Positions 16,784-25,364 of a DNA stretch of 64,000 bases are shown in pieces (the first letter of the stretch is position 1; every line of letters begins with the position of its first letter). Below the pieces are notes generated by a model. The model was not told the DNA's origin. It ran no database searches and was given only the letters and a program-made list of their open reading frames with translations. This DNA comes from Phenylobacterium sp. (GTDB taxonomy: Bacteria; Pseudomonadota; Alphaproteobacteria; Caulobacterales; Caulobacteraceae), in NCBI RefSeq assembly GCF_030680185.1, contig NZ_JAUXVZ010000030.1, positions 62,001 through 126,000 of the forward strand. The letters run 5' to 3'. The position numbers were made by a program, and so were the translations under genes.

Positions 16784-17535
16784 TGAGCCTGCGCCGTCTC
16801 AGCCTCGCCGCCGGCCTCTGGCTCGGCCTCGCCGTCGCCGCCCAGGCGGGCCAGGCCGTCAGTCTCAAGGCCGAGACCACCGACTCCGACGGCGTCGTGA
16901 CCCTGGGTGACCTGTTTGACGGGGCCGGCTCGGCCGCCGATGTCCGGGTGGCCGCCAAGCCTGGCCTTACCGTCGTGCTCGACGCTGGCGCCGTCCAGCA
17001 GCTGGCCCGCCGGGCAGGCCTCGACTGGGCCAACGCCGAGGGCGTCCGCCGCATCATCGTGCGCTCCGGCGCCGACGGAGGCGCCTCGGCCTCCGTGGCG
17101 CGCACCGGCAATGTCGAGGTGCTGACCTATGCCCGCAGCCTCTCCACCGGCGAGATCGTCCAGCCGGAAGATCTGATCTGGGCCAAGGCCGCCATGACGC
17201 CCAGCGACGCGCCCCATGACGCCGACCAGATTGTGGGCCTCTCGGCCCGTCGGCCCTTGCGCGCCGGTTCGGCCGTGTCGGGCCGCGACGTCAGCGCCCC
17301 GCAGGTGATCTCTGCGGGCGACATCATCACCCTGACCTATGAGGCCGACGGCATGGTGCTGAGCGCCAAGGCCAAGGCCATGGGCCGCGCCACGATCGGC
17401 GAGGGCTTCGCCGCCCAGAACCTCAGCTCCAAACGCACCATCCAGGCGGTGGCCACCGGCCCTGGCCAGGCCGCCGTCGGCCCCGCCGCCGACCAGCTCC
17501 AGGCCGCCCCGGCCGCCCGCTACGCCCTGCGTTGA
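16780..17535 (+). CDS. flgA: flagellar P-ring chaperone FlgA
   Basis: Periplasmic chaperone of 251 residues that helps FlgI assemble into the P-ring. A Sec signal peptide (LSLAAGLWLGLAVAAQA) is cleaved near AQA-GQA. The C-terminal half is a SAF domain (EVLTYARSLSTGEIVQPEDL, then LRAGSAVSGRDVSAPQVISAGDI) followed by the typical TYEADGMVLSAKAKAMG segment. The ATG at 16780 overlaps the flgG stop; a second ATG at 16783 is equally possible. It precedes flgH by 23 bases. flgI is not in the window. Confidence 0.93.
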   Translation: MMSLRRLSLAAGLWLGLAVAAQAGQAVSLKAETTDSDGVVTLGDLFDGAGSAADVRVAAKPGLTVVLDAGAVQQLARRAGLDWANAEGVRRIIVRSGADGGASASVARTGNVEVLTYARSLSTGEIVQPEDLIWAKAAMTPSDAPHDADQIVGLSARRPLRAGSAVSGRDVSAPQVISAGDIITLTYEADGMVLSAKAKAMGRATIGEGFAAQNLSSKRTIQAVATGPGQAAVGPAADQLQAAPAARYALR

Positions 17536-17558
17536 CCCGCAAAGAGAGAGATCGCGCC

Positions 17559-18290
17559 ATGCGCCTCGCCACCCTCGCCGTCCTCGTCCTGCTGCCCCTC
17601 GGCGCCTGTTCCACCGTCCAGGAGGCCGTCGCCGGCCCCGACCTGACGCCAGTGCGCTATCCCGCCGCCCTGGTTCCGCAGCAGCAGGTCATCCTGGCCT
17701 CGGCCAACCAGCCCATGCCCACGCCGGCCTCGGCCAATTCCCTGTGGCGCAGCGGCGCCCGGGCCTTCTTCCTGGACCAGCGGGCCAACCGCGTCGGCGA
17801 CATCGTCACCGTCCAGATCGAGATCGACGACCGCGCCCAGACCTCCAACTCCAGCAGCAGCAGCCGCAGCGGCGGCGTGTCGGCCGGCGTGCCCAACTTC
17901 CTCGGCCTGGAGTCCAGCCTGGGCCGCATCCTGCCCGGCGGCTTCGACCCGGCCAACGCCATCTCGACCAACTCCTCGTCCAGCAACACCGGCTCGGGCT
18001 CGGTTTCGCGGTCGGAGAAGATCAACCTGACGGTGGCCGCGGTGGTCACCGCCGTGCTGCCCAACGGCAACATGATGATCCAGGCCACCCAGGAAGTCCG
18101 GACCAACAACGAGGTCCGCCAGCTGTCGGTGGCCGGCATCATCCGGCCCGAGGACATCACCTCGTCCAACACCATCCGCCATTCCCAGATCGCCGAAGCG
18201 CGCATCAGCTATGGCGGCCGCGGCGATATCAGCCGCGTCCAGAAGACCCCCGCCGGCCAGTCCCTGGTGGAGACCTTCTCGCCCTTCTGA
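17559..18290 (+). CDS. flgH: flagellar L-ring lipoprotein FlgH
   Basis: Outer-membrane lipoprotein of 243 residues that forms the L-ring. The lipobox LLPLGAC puts the lipidated Cys at residue 17. The conserved block SLWRSGARAFFLDQRANRVGDIVTV and the C-terminal GIIRPEDITSSNTIRHSQIAEARISYGGRG are typical of FlgH. The ATG at 17559 is chosen because it starts the signal peptide and is preceded by AAGAGAGAGA; the in-frame TTG at 17532 overlaps flgA. Last recognised flagellar gene of this operon. Confidence 0.96.
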   Translation: MRLATLAVLVLLPLGACSTVQEAVAGPDLTPVRYPAALVPQQQVILASANQPMPTPASANSLWRSGARAFFLDQRANRVGDIVTVQIEIDDRAQTSNSSSSSRSGGVSAGVPNFLGLESSLGRILPGGFDPANAISTNSSSSNTGSGSVSRSEKINLTVAAVVTAVLPNGNMMIQATQEVRTNNEVRQLSVAGIIRPEDITSSNTIRHSQIAEARISYGGRGDISRVQKTPAGQSLVETFSPF

Positions 18291-18352
18291 ACCCAAACTG
18301 GTGAACCCGGGGCCAGAACCGGCGTTGTCTTTTTCGAAGGAGACGCCGGACC

Positions 18353-18832
18353 ATGCGCACCCGTTCGATTTTCGGCCTGTCAGCCGCCCTGGTGATCGCC
18401 GCCGCCTGCGCCCATCAGACGACGGAAACCCGCGCCGACATGTCCTGGGCGCTCAATCAGACCCAGAGCGAGGGTCTGAAGCTGGTCTATGGCGAGCCTC
18501 GGTCGGACAATGTGCTCGTCATGCTGAGCTGCCAGCCGCAATCGGGCCAGGTGGAGATCGCCATCACCACCTCTGACGACGCGACGGGCGATGTCGGCCT
18601 GACCTCCCGCCAGCAACGCGTCGAATTGACGAGCCCTGTCGCCCCGACGCCGATCGCAGGGGTCGGCGTGGTGATGGAGATGGCGGCCTCGACCACGCCA
18701 ACCCTGGCCGCCTTCGCCCAGACCGGCGACCTGGAGGTGCGCACCGCCGGTCGCACGGTGGGCGCGCCGGCCCGCGGCGAGGATCGCGCCATGGTGGACG
18801 ACTTCTTCGGTCAGTGCGGCCAGCCTGTCTGA
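18353..18832 (+). CDS. putative small lipoprotein of unknown function
   Basis: Protein of 159 residues. AAGGAG lies 11 bases before the ATG. The signal peptide ends in LVIAAAC (Cys 19), a lipobox. The mature part begins with ADMSWALNQTQSEGLKLVYG and has one conserved-looking LSCQP segment and a C-terminal FFGQCG Cys, so one disulfide is possible. It resembles the next gene in plan: secretion signal, W near the N-terminus, a V-L-SC strand, a beta-rich body and a C-terminal Cys. It lies 62 bases after flgH and may be read from the flagellar operon, but no flagellar family is recognised. Confidence 0.65.
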   Translation: MRTRSIFGLSAALVIAAACAHQTTETRADMSWALNQTQSEGLKLVYGEPRSDNVLVMLSCQPQSGQVEIAITTSDDATGDVGLTSRQQRVELTSPVAPTPIAGVGVVMEMAASTTPTLAAFAQTGDLEVRTAGRTVGAPARGEDRAMVDDFFGQCGQPV

Positions 18833-18880
18833 GCTTGAAGCGGCTGGAGCCGACGGCGGCGCGAGGCTAAGCTCTTCGCC

Positions 18881-19387
18881 ATGATCCGCGCCGCCAAATA
18901 TCTGCTCGCCCTTGGCCTTCTGGCCGTCTCTCCATCGACTGGGCTCGCCCAGGAAGGCGGCTGGGTTTACCGCGCCGACGCAGACCCCGCCGAACTCGGC
19001 TATGCGGGCCCCGATGGGCAGGGCGTCCAGCTGGTCCTGAGCTGTTCCAAGGACAGCCGCCAGATCACCGCATACTTTCCGACCAGCCGGACCCTTGCGG
19101 TTCGCAACGAGAATGGTCGCTGGTTCGACGATGTCGGCCGCCCGGCGCCCTGGCCGGTCAGTGTCACCCTCCGCTCGGGCGAGGCGGCCACCACCATTCC
19201 TGGCGAGGCGAGCCCGGGCCCTTCGCCCGAAGGATCGGCGGTGCGCGTCGAGTTCGCCGACCGTGCGCCGGTCGCCGAGAATTTCGCCCGGAGCGGCGAG
19301 TTCAGCGTGGCGGCCTTGGGCAGCGTCATCGCGCCGCCGGCGGCGCCTCGTCGAGACGTCAGAAGCTTCCTGCGCTATTGCCGCTGA
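18881..19387 (+). CDS. exported protein of unknown function, similar in plan to its upstream neighbour
   Basis: Protein of 168 residues with a Sec signal (YLLALGLLAVSPSTGLAQ, cleavage near residue 24). The mature part starts GGWVYRADADPAELGYAGPDG, contains LVLSCSKDS and ends in FLRYCR, so two Cys are placed as in the gene upstream. Overall beta-rich. The pair may descend from a duplication, though identity is low by eye. The stop TGA lies in the left arm of a perfect hairpin whose right arm holds the dxs stop. Confidence 0.65.
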   Translation: MIRAAKYLLALGLLAVSPSTGLAQEGGWVYRADADPAELGYAGPDGQGVQLVLSCSKDSRQITAYFPTSRTLAVRNENGRWFDDVGRPAPWPVSVTLRSGEAATTIPGEASPGPSPEGSAVRVEFADRAPVAENFARSGEFSVAALGSVIAPPAAPRRDVRSFLRYCR

Positions 19388-19404
19388 TCAGACGGGTCTG
19401 ATCA
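19385..19404. terminator. bidirectional hairpin holding both stop codons
   Basis: TGATCAGA (19385-19392), CGGG, TCTGATCA (19397-19404): a perfect 8-base stem with a 4-base loop. The left arm starts with the TGA of the exported-protein gene and the right arm ends with the TGA of dxs on the other strand. No long T-run follows, so termination strength is uncertain. Confidence 0.65.
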
Positions 19405-21318
19405 GGCCCTGCGGCCGGCGGCCGCCACGATGTCGGCGCCCAGCGCCGACAGGGCCGTCCGCACGATCCCCTCGGCGTCGAGACCGGCCTGGGCGTACAT
19501 CAGTTCCGGCTTGTCATGATCCTGGAAGATGTCGGGCAGGGTCAGGGTGCGGACCTTGAGGCCGGCGTCCAGGGCGCCATGGCGGGCCAGGGCCTCCAGC
19601 ACGAAGGCGCCGAAGCCGCCCATGGCGCCTTCTTCGATCGTGATCAGGGCCTCGTGCTCGCGGGCCAGGCGCAGGATCAGGTCGATATCCAGGGGCTTGG
19701 CGAAGCGGGCGTCAGCGACGGTGGTCGAAAGCCCCCGGGCGCCCAGCATGTCGGCGGCCTTCAGGCATTCGGGCAGGCGGGCGCCGAACGACAGCAGCGC
19801 CACGGCCGTGCCTTCGCGCACGACGCGGCCCTTGCCGATCTCGAGCGGCGCGGCGAACTCAGGAATGGCCACGCCAGACCCCTCCCCGCGCGGATAGCGG
19901 AAGGCGCTGGGGCGGTCATCGATAGCCACGGCGGTGGCCACCATCTGGGCGAGTTCAGCCTCGTCCGAGGCGGCCATCAGCACCATGCCGGGCAGCGCGC
20001 CCATGAAGCCGACATCGAAAGAGCCGGCGTGGGTCGGCCCATCGGCGCCCACCAGGCCCGCCCGGTCGATGGCGAAGCGCACCGGCAGACCCTGGATCGC
20101 CACGTCATGGACCACCTGGTCATAGCCGCGCTGCAGGAAGGTCGAATAGATGGCCGCAAAGGGCTTCATGCCGTCGGCGGCGAGGCCGGCGGCGAAGGTC
20201 ACCGCATGCTGCTCGGCGATGCCGACATCATAGGTGCGGTCAGGGAAGGCCTGACCAAACAAATCAAGCCCCGTGCCCGAGGGCATGGCCGCGGTGATGG
20301 CGCAGATGGTCGGATCGCGCTGCGCCTGCTTGACCAGCTCGGTGGCGAACACCTTGGTGTAGCTGGGCGCCTTGGCCTGGGCCTTGGCCTGCTGGCCGGT
20401 GACCACGTCGAACTTGACCACGGCGTGGTGCTTGTCGGCGGCGCTCTCGGCCGGGGCGTAGCCCTTGCCCTTCTGCGTCACCACGTGAACCAGAACCGGC
20501 CGGTCGGTGATTTCGCGGGCGTTCTTCAGCACCGCCACCAGGGCTTCCATGTCGTGGCCGTCGATGGGGCCGACATAATAGAAGCCCAGCTCCTCAAAGA
20601 GGGTGCCGCCGGTGACCATGCCGCGGGCGTATTCCTCAGCCTTGCGGGCGGCCTCCTGGATCGGCCGCGGAAAGGCCTTGGCCACCGACTTGCCGAGATT
20701 GCGCAGGGACTGATAGCCGCCGCCGGACACAAGCCTCGCCATATAGGCGCTCATGCCGCCCACCGGCGGGGCGATGGACATGTCGTTGTCGTTGAGGACG
20801 ACGGTCAGCTGCTTGGTCGTCTCGGCCGCGTTGTTCATGGCCTCATAGGCCATGCCGGCGCTCATGGAGCCGTCGCCGATCACGGCCACCACGCGGTTGT
20901 CGCGGCCGGCCTGGTCACGGGCGGCGCAGAATCCCAGCGCGGCGGAAATCGAGGTCGAGGCGTGGGCCGCGCCGAACGGGTCGTACTCGCTCTCGGCGCG
21001 CTTGGTGAAGCCCGACAGACCGCCGCCCTGGCGCAGGGTGCGGATGCGGTCGCGACGGCCGGTGAGGATTTTGTGCGGATAGGCCTGGTGGCCGACGTCC
21101 CAGATCAGGATGTCCTTGGGCGTCTCATAGACATGGTGCAGCGCCACGGTCAGCTCGACCACGCCCAGGCCAGCGCCCAGATGGCCGCCGGTCTGCGAGA
21201 CCGCGTCGATGGTCTCGGTGCGCAGTTCGTCGGCGACCTGCTGAAGCTGGGCCACGCCATAGCCGCGGATGTCGGCGGGCGACGCGACCTGGTCCAACAG
21301 AGGTGTCTTTGAGGACAT
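19402..21318 (-). CDS. dxs: 1-deoxy-D-xylulose-5-phosphate synthase
   Basis: First enzyme of the MEP isoprenoid pathway: condenses pyruvate and glyceraldehyde 3-phosphate using thiamine diphosphate. 638 residues, normal length. Landmarks are [20 protein letters not shown] (catalytic His region), [17 protein letters not shown] with the downstream NDNDMSI (thiamine diphosphate/Mg site), and the transketolase-like C-terminal part [19 protein letters not shown] with the catalytic Glu. Start ATG at 21318 is preferred to an upstream TTG at 21330; no strong Shine-Dalgarno is visible. It follows ispA by 28 bases, so two isoprenoid genes are co-transcribed with xseB. Confidence 0.97.
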   Translation of the reverse strand: MSSKTPLLDQVASPADIRGYGVAQLQQVADELRTETIDAVSQTGGHLGAGLGVVELTVALHHVYETPKDILIWDVGHQAYPHKILTGRRDRIRTLRQGGGLSGFTKRAESEYDPFGAAHASTSISAALGFCAARDQAGRDNRVVAVIGDGSMSAGMAYEAMNNAAETTKQLTVVLNDNDMSIAPPVGGMSAYMARLVSGGGYQSLRNLGKSVAKAFPRPIQEAARKAEEYARGMVTGGTLFEELGFYYVGPIDGHDMEALVAVLKNAREITDRPVLVHVVTQKGKGYAPAESAADKHHAVVKFDVVTGQQAKAQAKAPSYTKVFATELVKQAQRDPTICAITAAMPSGTGLDLFGQAFPDRTYDVGIAEQHAVTFAAGLAADGMKPFAAIYSTFLQRGYDQVVHDVAIQGLPVRFAIDRAGLVGADGPTHAGSFDVGFMGALPGMVLMAASDEAELAQMVATAVAIDDRPSAFRYPRGEGSGVAIPEFAAPLEIGKGRVVREGTAVALLSFGARLPECLKAADMLGARGLSTTVADARFAKPLDIDLILRLAREHEALITIEEGAMGGFGAFVLEALARHGALDAGLKVRTLTLPDIFQDHDKPELMYAQAGLDAEGIVRTALSALGADIVAAAGRRA

Positions 21319-21346
21319 GAAGTGAGGCAAACAACTGATGGGGAGA

Positions 21347-22231
21347 CTAGTTTCGGCGCTTTAGCACGAAATCGACGCTCGCCCGCAGGAAATCAGCCTG
21401 GGGACCGAAGGCGTCGAGATGCGACTTGGTCTGCTCCACAAGGAGGTTCAGCCGCTCGCGCGCAGCGCCCGCTCCCAGTAGCGTCACATAGTTGGCCTTG
21501 CCCATGGCCGCGTCCTTTCCGGCCCGCTTGCCCATCAGATCGGGATCGCCCTCGGCGTCCAGCAGATCGTCAACGATCTGGTAGGCCAGGCCCATATCCT
21601 GGGCGAAGGCCATGAGCGCGTGACGTTCGGCCTCGCCGGAATGGGCCATAGCCAGGGGCAGTTCGAAGGCGCAGGCGATCAGGGCGCCGGTCTTCATCCG
21701 CTGCATCCGCGCCACAGCGCCGAGGTCGTCGCGGACCCCCAGCAGGTCGATCATCTGGCCGCCACACATGCCCCGGGCGCCGCTGGCCAGGGCCAGGCGC
21801 ATGACCATCTCCGCCCGGACGGCGGCGTCGGGGTGGCTGTCAGGATGGGCGAGGATCTCGAAGGCCGCCGCCTGCAGGGCGTCCCCGGCCAGAATCGCGG
21901 TGGCCTCGTCATAGGCCTTGTGGACGGTGGGCCGCCCATGCCGCAGGTCGTCGTCGTCCATGGCCGGCAGGTCGTCATGGATCAGGCTGTAGGCGTGGAC
22001 GCATTCCAGAGCGCAGGCGGCCCGCAGCAGGGGCCGCTCCTCGAGCTCGAACATCCGCCCGGTCTCGATGACGAAATAGGGTCGAAGGCGCTTGCCCGGG
22101 CCAAGGGCGGCGTAGCGCATGGCTTCGGTCAGGCGTGCTTCGGGGCCGTCGGCCCGGGGCAGCAGTTCGTCGAGGGCCACGGTGACCAGGTCTGCGGCCT
22201 CGGCCACGCGGCGCTCGACGGACAGGGCCAT
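21347..22231 (-). CDS. ispA: polyprenyl synthetase (farnesyl diphosphate synthase)
   Basis: Chain elongation of isopentenyl diphosphate to farnesyl/geranyl diphosphate. 294 residues, short-chain type. Contains [11 protein letters not shown], the first aspartate-rich motif [21 protein letters not shown] and the second aspartate-rich motif YQIVDDLLD. The extra residues in the first motif are typical of bacterial type II FPP synthases. Its ATG overlaps the xseB stop by one base. dxs follows, so precursor and product steps are in one operon. Confidence 0.93.
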   Translation of the reverse strand: MALSVERRVAEAADLVTVALDELLPRADGPEARLTEAMRYAALGPGKRLRPYFVIETGRMFELEERPLLRAACALECVHAYSLIHDDLPAMDDDDLRHGRPTVHKAYDEATAILAGDALQAAAFEILAHPDSHPDAAVRAEMVMRLALASGARGMCGGQMIDLLGVRDDLGAVARMQRMKTGALIACAFELPLAMAHSGEAERHALMAFAQDMGLAYQIVDDLLDAEGDPDLMGKRAGKDAAMGKANYVTLLGAGAARERLNLLVEQTKSHLDAFGPQADFLRASVDFVLKRRN

Positions 22232-22473
22232 CAGCTGAACTCGGCCGGCTCGGCTGAGGGCGTCCCCTGGGCGCCCACCACGATCTTTTCCACCCGCAGG
22301 CGGGCGGCCTCAAGGCGCGACTCGCAGTGGGCCTTGAGCCGGGCGCCGCGCTCATAGAGCTTGATGGAGTCGTCCAGGGCGGCCTGGCCGGACTCCAGCT
22401 TGGCCACGATGCCTTCCAGCTCAGCCAGGGCCTGCTCGAAGGTCAGGGTTTGAATGTCGTCGATCTCGGCCAT
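22231..22473 (-). CDS. xseB: exodeoxyribonuclease VII small subunit
   Basis: Small helical subunit (80 residues) that binds XseA to form the single-strand exonuclease. Family pattern [20 protein letters not shown], then [22 protein letters not shown] and KI at the end, all visible. Start ATG at 22473 has GAGGAGCG just upstream; the longer frame to 22524 has no such site. Fused by one-base overlap to ispA, a gene order common in Proteobacteria (xseB-ispA-dxs). Confidence 0.95.
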   Translation of the reverse strand: MAEIDDIQTLTFEQALAELEGIVAKLESGQAALDDSIKLYERGARLKAHCESRLEAARLRVEKIVVGAQGTPSAEPAEFS

Positions 22474-22545
22474 TTCGCTCCTCGGGAGAAGCGCCAACCT
22501 AGAGAGGCGAGGCGGCGCCCGCAACGGGCGAGCCGGCGGTTCGGC

Positions 22546-23172
22546 TCAAGGGCGCTCGAAGCGGCGCATGGACCAATACTTGAAGCCCTCGTTCATCACG
22601 ACCTGCCAGCCCCGCTGGCGCAGCGCCCGGCCGATCATGAAGTTGAAGAAGCCGTGGGCCAGCAGCACCACGTCACGGCCGTCTTCGGCCGCCGCGATCA
22701 GCCGGTCCGCCGCCCGATCAGCGCGGCTCTCCGCCTGCCGACGGGTCTCTTCGCCTTCGTGGTGATTGAGGAACCACCACCAGACCCGGGCGAGAAAGCC
22801 CCAGATCGATGGCGTCAGGCGGATGAAGCCCGGCAGATTCGGCGGCGGCAGGGGCGCCTCGACAAAGATCGCATCGCTGTCGAAAGCGCGCCCGCGGGTC
22901 AGGGCGATCGCCGTCTCGATGGACCGCTGACGGGTCGAGGAAAACACCAGGCCGGCGTCGGCGACGAAGCCCACCAGGGCCTGGGGCGGGATCTGGCCCG
23001 GCATGATGCCCAGCACCTCGTACTTGGCCCAGAATTGCCGATAGCCCTCGGCGTTGATCCAGATCTTTCGGCTTATGGCCGGCTCGCCGTGGCGCGCGAG
23101 GATGATCGCGCCAGGGCGCCGGGGCGCGGCGGCCTCCGAAGGCTGAGACTCGACGGTCAATGAATCGGCCAT
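22546..23172 (-). CDS. histidine phosphatase family protein
   Basis: Phosphoglycerate-mutase-like phosphatase fold, 208 residues. The phosphohistidine motif ARHGEP lies near residue 26, a second motif VFSSTRQRSIETA near 78, and the late His motif VVLLAHGFFNFMIG near 170. A hydrophobic, Trp-rich segment in the middle (IWGFLARVWWWFLNHHEGE) is unusual and may insert at a membrane surface. No signal peptide. 72 bases upstream of xseB and 37 bases downstream of the deacetylase-like gene, possibly one long transcript. Substrate unknown. Confidence 0.85.
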   Translation of the reverse strand: MADSLTVESQPSEAAAPRRPGAIILARHGEPAISRKIWINAEGYRQFWAKYEVLGIMPGQIPPQALVGFVADAGLVFSSTRQRSIETAIALTRGRAFDSDAIFVEAPLPPPNLPGFIRLTPSIWGFLARVWWWFLNHHEGEETRRQAESRADRAADRLIAAAEDGRDVVLLAHGFFNFMIGRALRQRGWQVVMNEGFKYWSMRRFERP

Positions 23173-23209
23173 GCCATCCCAGGGTTCGCACCAGATCAGC
23201 GGCGCGCCC

Positions 23210-24138
23210 TCATTCCCCCTGCAGGGCCAAGACGTGCGCGACGGCCGACCGGCCTAGAGCCTCAAGGTCGTATCCGCCCTCGAGCGCCGACACAACCCGG
23301 CCCCGGGCGCTGACCTGCGCGACGGCGACGATCTGCTCGGTGGCCCAGCCATAGTCCTGCGCGTCCAACTGCTGGCCGCCCGCGCCGCCGCCGAGGGGAT
23401 CGTCACGGTGGGCGTCGAATCCGGCCGAGACCAGGATCAGGTCGGGCGCAAAGATCGCCACCCGCTCCAGCAGGCCGGTGAAGGCCGCCCGCCACCCCGC
23501 CGAGCCGCCGCCGGCCGGCGACACCGCGTTGACGACATTGGCCGACACCACCTCGTCGGGATGGCCCGTCCCCGGCCAGAGCGGCCATTGCTGAAGCGAG
23601 ACAAAGAGAATGTCCGGGCGTCCGGCGAGGGCCGCCTGGGTTCCGTTTCCGTGATGGACGTCGAAATCCACCACCGCCACCCGCTTCAGCCCCTCCGCCT
23701 GGGCGATCAGGGCGCCGATGGCCACATTGGAGAAGATGCAGAATCCCATGGAGGCGCCCGGCTCGGCATGATGCCCCGGCGGCCGGACCGCGCAGAAGGC
23801 TCGGGTGAACTGGCCTGCGGCCACGTCGCGAACCGCCGCCGCCACGGCGCCGGCCGCCCGACGCGCCGCCAGCAGGGAGCCCGGCGACATCACCGTGTCC
23901 TCGTCCAGCCGCATATGACCGGCCCGGGGCGCCCCGGCGAAGATCCGCGCCACATAGGCCTCATCATGGACCCGCAGCAGGTCAGCCCGCTCAATCAGCG
24001 GGGCGTCGCGCGGCTCGATATCCAGGCCCGCCGTCGCCTCCAGGGCCTCGATCACCGCGGCAGGCGCTCGGGGCGCTCGGGATGATCCTCCCCCGGGCGG
24101 TGGTCGAGCATGTCCTCATGCGTATAAAGGCCGATCAT
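23210..24138 (-). pseudogene. histone deacetylase-like amidohydrolase, frameshifted near its N-terminus
   Basis: Zinc-dependent deacetylase of the acetoin-utilisation/HDAC-like family. The long frame (from a GTG at 24055) holds the catalytic blocks RPPGHHAEPGASMGFC, VVDFDVHHGNGTQ and VSAGFDAH with the Zn ligands Asp, His and Asp. The family N-terminus is missing from that frame. It is found just upstream in another frame: an ATG at 24138 encodes MIGLYTHEDMLDHRPGEDHP plus ERPERL, then hits TGA at 24052-24054 after 28 codons. One base appears missing around 24056-24062 (CTGCCGCGG); restoring it gives ERL-x-AVIEALEA without a break. This is either a real inactivating mutation, a -1 shift event, or a sequencing error in a GC run. 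No strong Shine-Dalgarno is seen before either start. Confidence 0.82.
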
Positions 24139-24170
24139 GGGACTATTCTAACGGCCGACAGAGGCCAGGA

Positions 24171-24701
24171 ATGCAAGACGTGATCATCCGCCGGGCGCGA
24201 ACTTCCGACGCCGAGATCCTGGCCAGGATCGGCCGGGAGACCTTTACCGAGACCTTTGGCCATCTCTATCCGGCCCACGACCTGGCGACGTTTCTGGACG
24301 ACGCCTACGGCCTGGAGGCCACTCGCCGCGCCCTGGAGCATCCCGACAAGGCCGCCTGGCTGGTGACGCAGGCTGACGGCGAGGTGGTCGGCCACGCCCT
24401 GGCCGGCCCCTGCGATCTGCCCCACCCGGACGTCACGCCGCAGGCCGGCGAGGTCAAGCGCCTCTATCTCCGCGCCGGGGCCCAGGGCGGCGGACTCGGC
24501 GCGCGGCTTTTCGAGACCATGATCGCCTGGCTGGAGGAGACCGGACGCACGGATATATGGTTGGGGGTGTGGTCGCTAAACCATGGCGCGCAACGCTTCT
24601 ACCGAAGGTACGGGTTCACGCCGGTCGGCGAATACGGGTTTCCCGTCGGCGCGGTGGTTGACCGAGAGTTCATTTTTCGGCGGATGGCACAGATTTTCTA
24701 A
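24171..24701 (+). CDS. GNAT family N-acetyltransferase
   Basis: Cytoplasmic acetyltransferase of 176 residues. N-terminal strand VIIRRARTSDAEILARIGRE, central VKRLYLRAGAQGGGLGARLFETM (acetyl-CoA pyrophosphate loop Q/R-x-x-G-x-G/A, here AQGGGLG), and the C-terminal LGVWSLNHGAQRFYRRYGFTP with the conserved N and FY. The substrate is not known. Divergent from the deacetylase-like gene with only 32 bases between the starts; an acetylase next to a deacetylase is suggestive but both may act on small molecules. Confidence 0.9.
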   Translation: MQDVIIRRARTSDAEILARIGRETFTETFGHLYPAHDLATFLDDAYGLEATRRALEHPDKAAWLVTQADGEVVGHALAGPCDLPHPDVTPQAGEVKRLYLRAGAQGGGLGARLFETMIAWLEETGRTDIWLGVWSLNHGAQRFYRRYGFTPVGEYGFPVGAVVDREFIFRRMAQIF

Positions 24702-24860
24702 TCCGCCTGTCATATTTGCTCGGCACATGCCTCTGACATGGCCTCAATCCCGCGCCATTGGCGGATTATTGCCGAGATTTAACAGCAAGCGCTTTGACGC
24801 AGGGTCCGGCTTCTGGGATTTTGCGGCGCTGTCATCGTTGACCCAAGGGGCGTCAGTTGG

Positions 24861-25358
24861 ATGCTGAGAATTGGTTATGTCCGTCTGCGCGACGCTCGGT
24901 CGTCGGAAGATACCGCGACGTTGAAAGCGCGGGGTTGCCACGTCGTCCGCGCCGAGGAGCCGGCGCCCCCCGGGGGCGATGAGGCCGCCGTCCTTTATTC
25001 CATTCTGGATTTCATCGGCGAGGGCGATCAGCTGGTGGTCACCCGCCTCGACCAGCTTGGTCATTCCACCCGCAATGTCCTGCGGGTGATCGATCGGCTG
25101 GAGGCGCGCAACGCCAGCCTCTTCGTGGTCGAACCCGACATCACCAGCGATGGCGAAGGCGGTCGCGCCCTGCGTGCGGCCCTGAAGGCGGTGGCGGCTG
25201 TCGAGCCCTCCTGGGCCGGCCGCAAGCGGCGCAAGGCGCCGGAGGCCGAGGACATCCGCGCCCTGCAGGAGGCTGGCGTCGGCCCGGTGGAGATCGCGCG
25301 GCGGCTGGGGGTCTCGCGGATGACCGTCTGGCGCAAGCTCCGCACCCTGGAAGCCTGA
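24861..25358 (+). CDS. resolvase-like protein with lost active site plus HTH domain
   Basis: Protein of 165 residues. The first 100 match the serine-recombinase catalytic fold (LRIGYVRLR, DQLVVTRLDQLGHSTRNVLRVIDRL split here: TRLDQLG at 61-67). Against gamma-delta/Tn3 resolvase, Arg8 is kept, but the nucleophile Ser10 is Arg, Arg68 is Gln65 and Arg71 is His68. The long E-helix is also replaced by a short basic stretch (GRKRRK). Residues 128-165 form a helix-turn-helix (VGPVEIARRLGVSRMTVWRK). It cannot cut DNA by the known mechanism and is more likely a DNA-binding regulator. No inverted repeats, transposase or att sites flank it. The 159-base gap before it holds only a possible promoter (TTGACG near 24794). 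Confidence 0.8.
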   Translation: MLRIGYVRLRDARSSEDTATLKARGCHVVRAEEPAPPGGDEAAVLYSILDFIGEGDQLVVTRLDQLGHSTRNVLRVIDRLEARNASLFVVEPDITSDGEGGRALRAALKAVAAVEPSWAGRKRRKAPEAEDIRALQEAGVGPVEIARRLGVSRMTVWRKLRTLEA

Positions 25359-25364
25359 TCAGGC
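25353..25364. terminator. palindrome spanning two convergent stop codons
   Basis: GCCTGATCAGGC is a perfect palindrome made by the TGA of the resolvase-like gene (25356-25358) and the TGA of the LysR gene (25359-25361 on the other strand), followed by CTTTTC. It can fold as a short stem with GATC loop and a T-run for the rightward transcript, but is weak as a terminator. Confidence 0.4.

Noticed and set aside
19516..21312. 598-codon open frame opposite dxs
   Set aside because: Antisense of a highly conserved enzyme; no family features.
24055..24057. GTG at 24055 as the true start of the deacetylase-like gene
   Set aside because: It would remove the conserved N-terminal segment that is plainly encoded just upstream in another frame.
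24861..25358. Active site-specific recombinase or mobile element remnant
   Set aside because: Nucleophilic Ser and two Arg are replaced, and no inverted repeats, target duplications or transposase fragments lie nearby.
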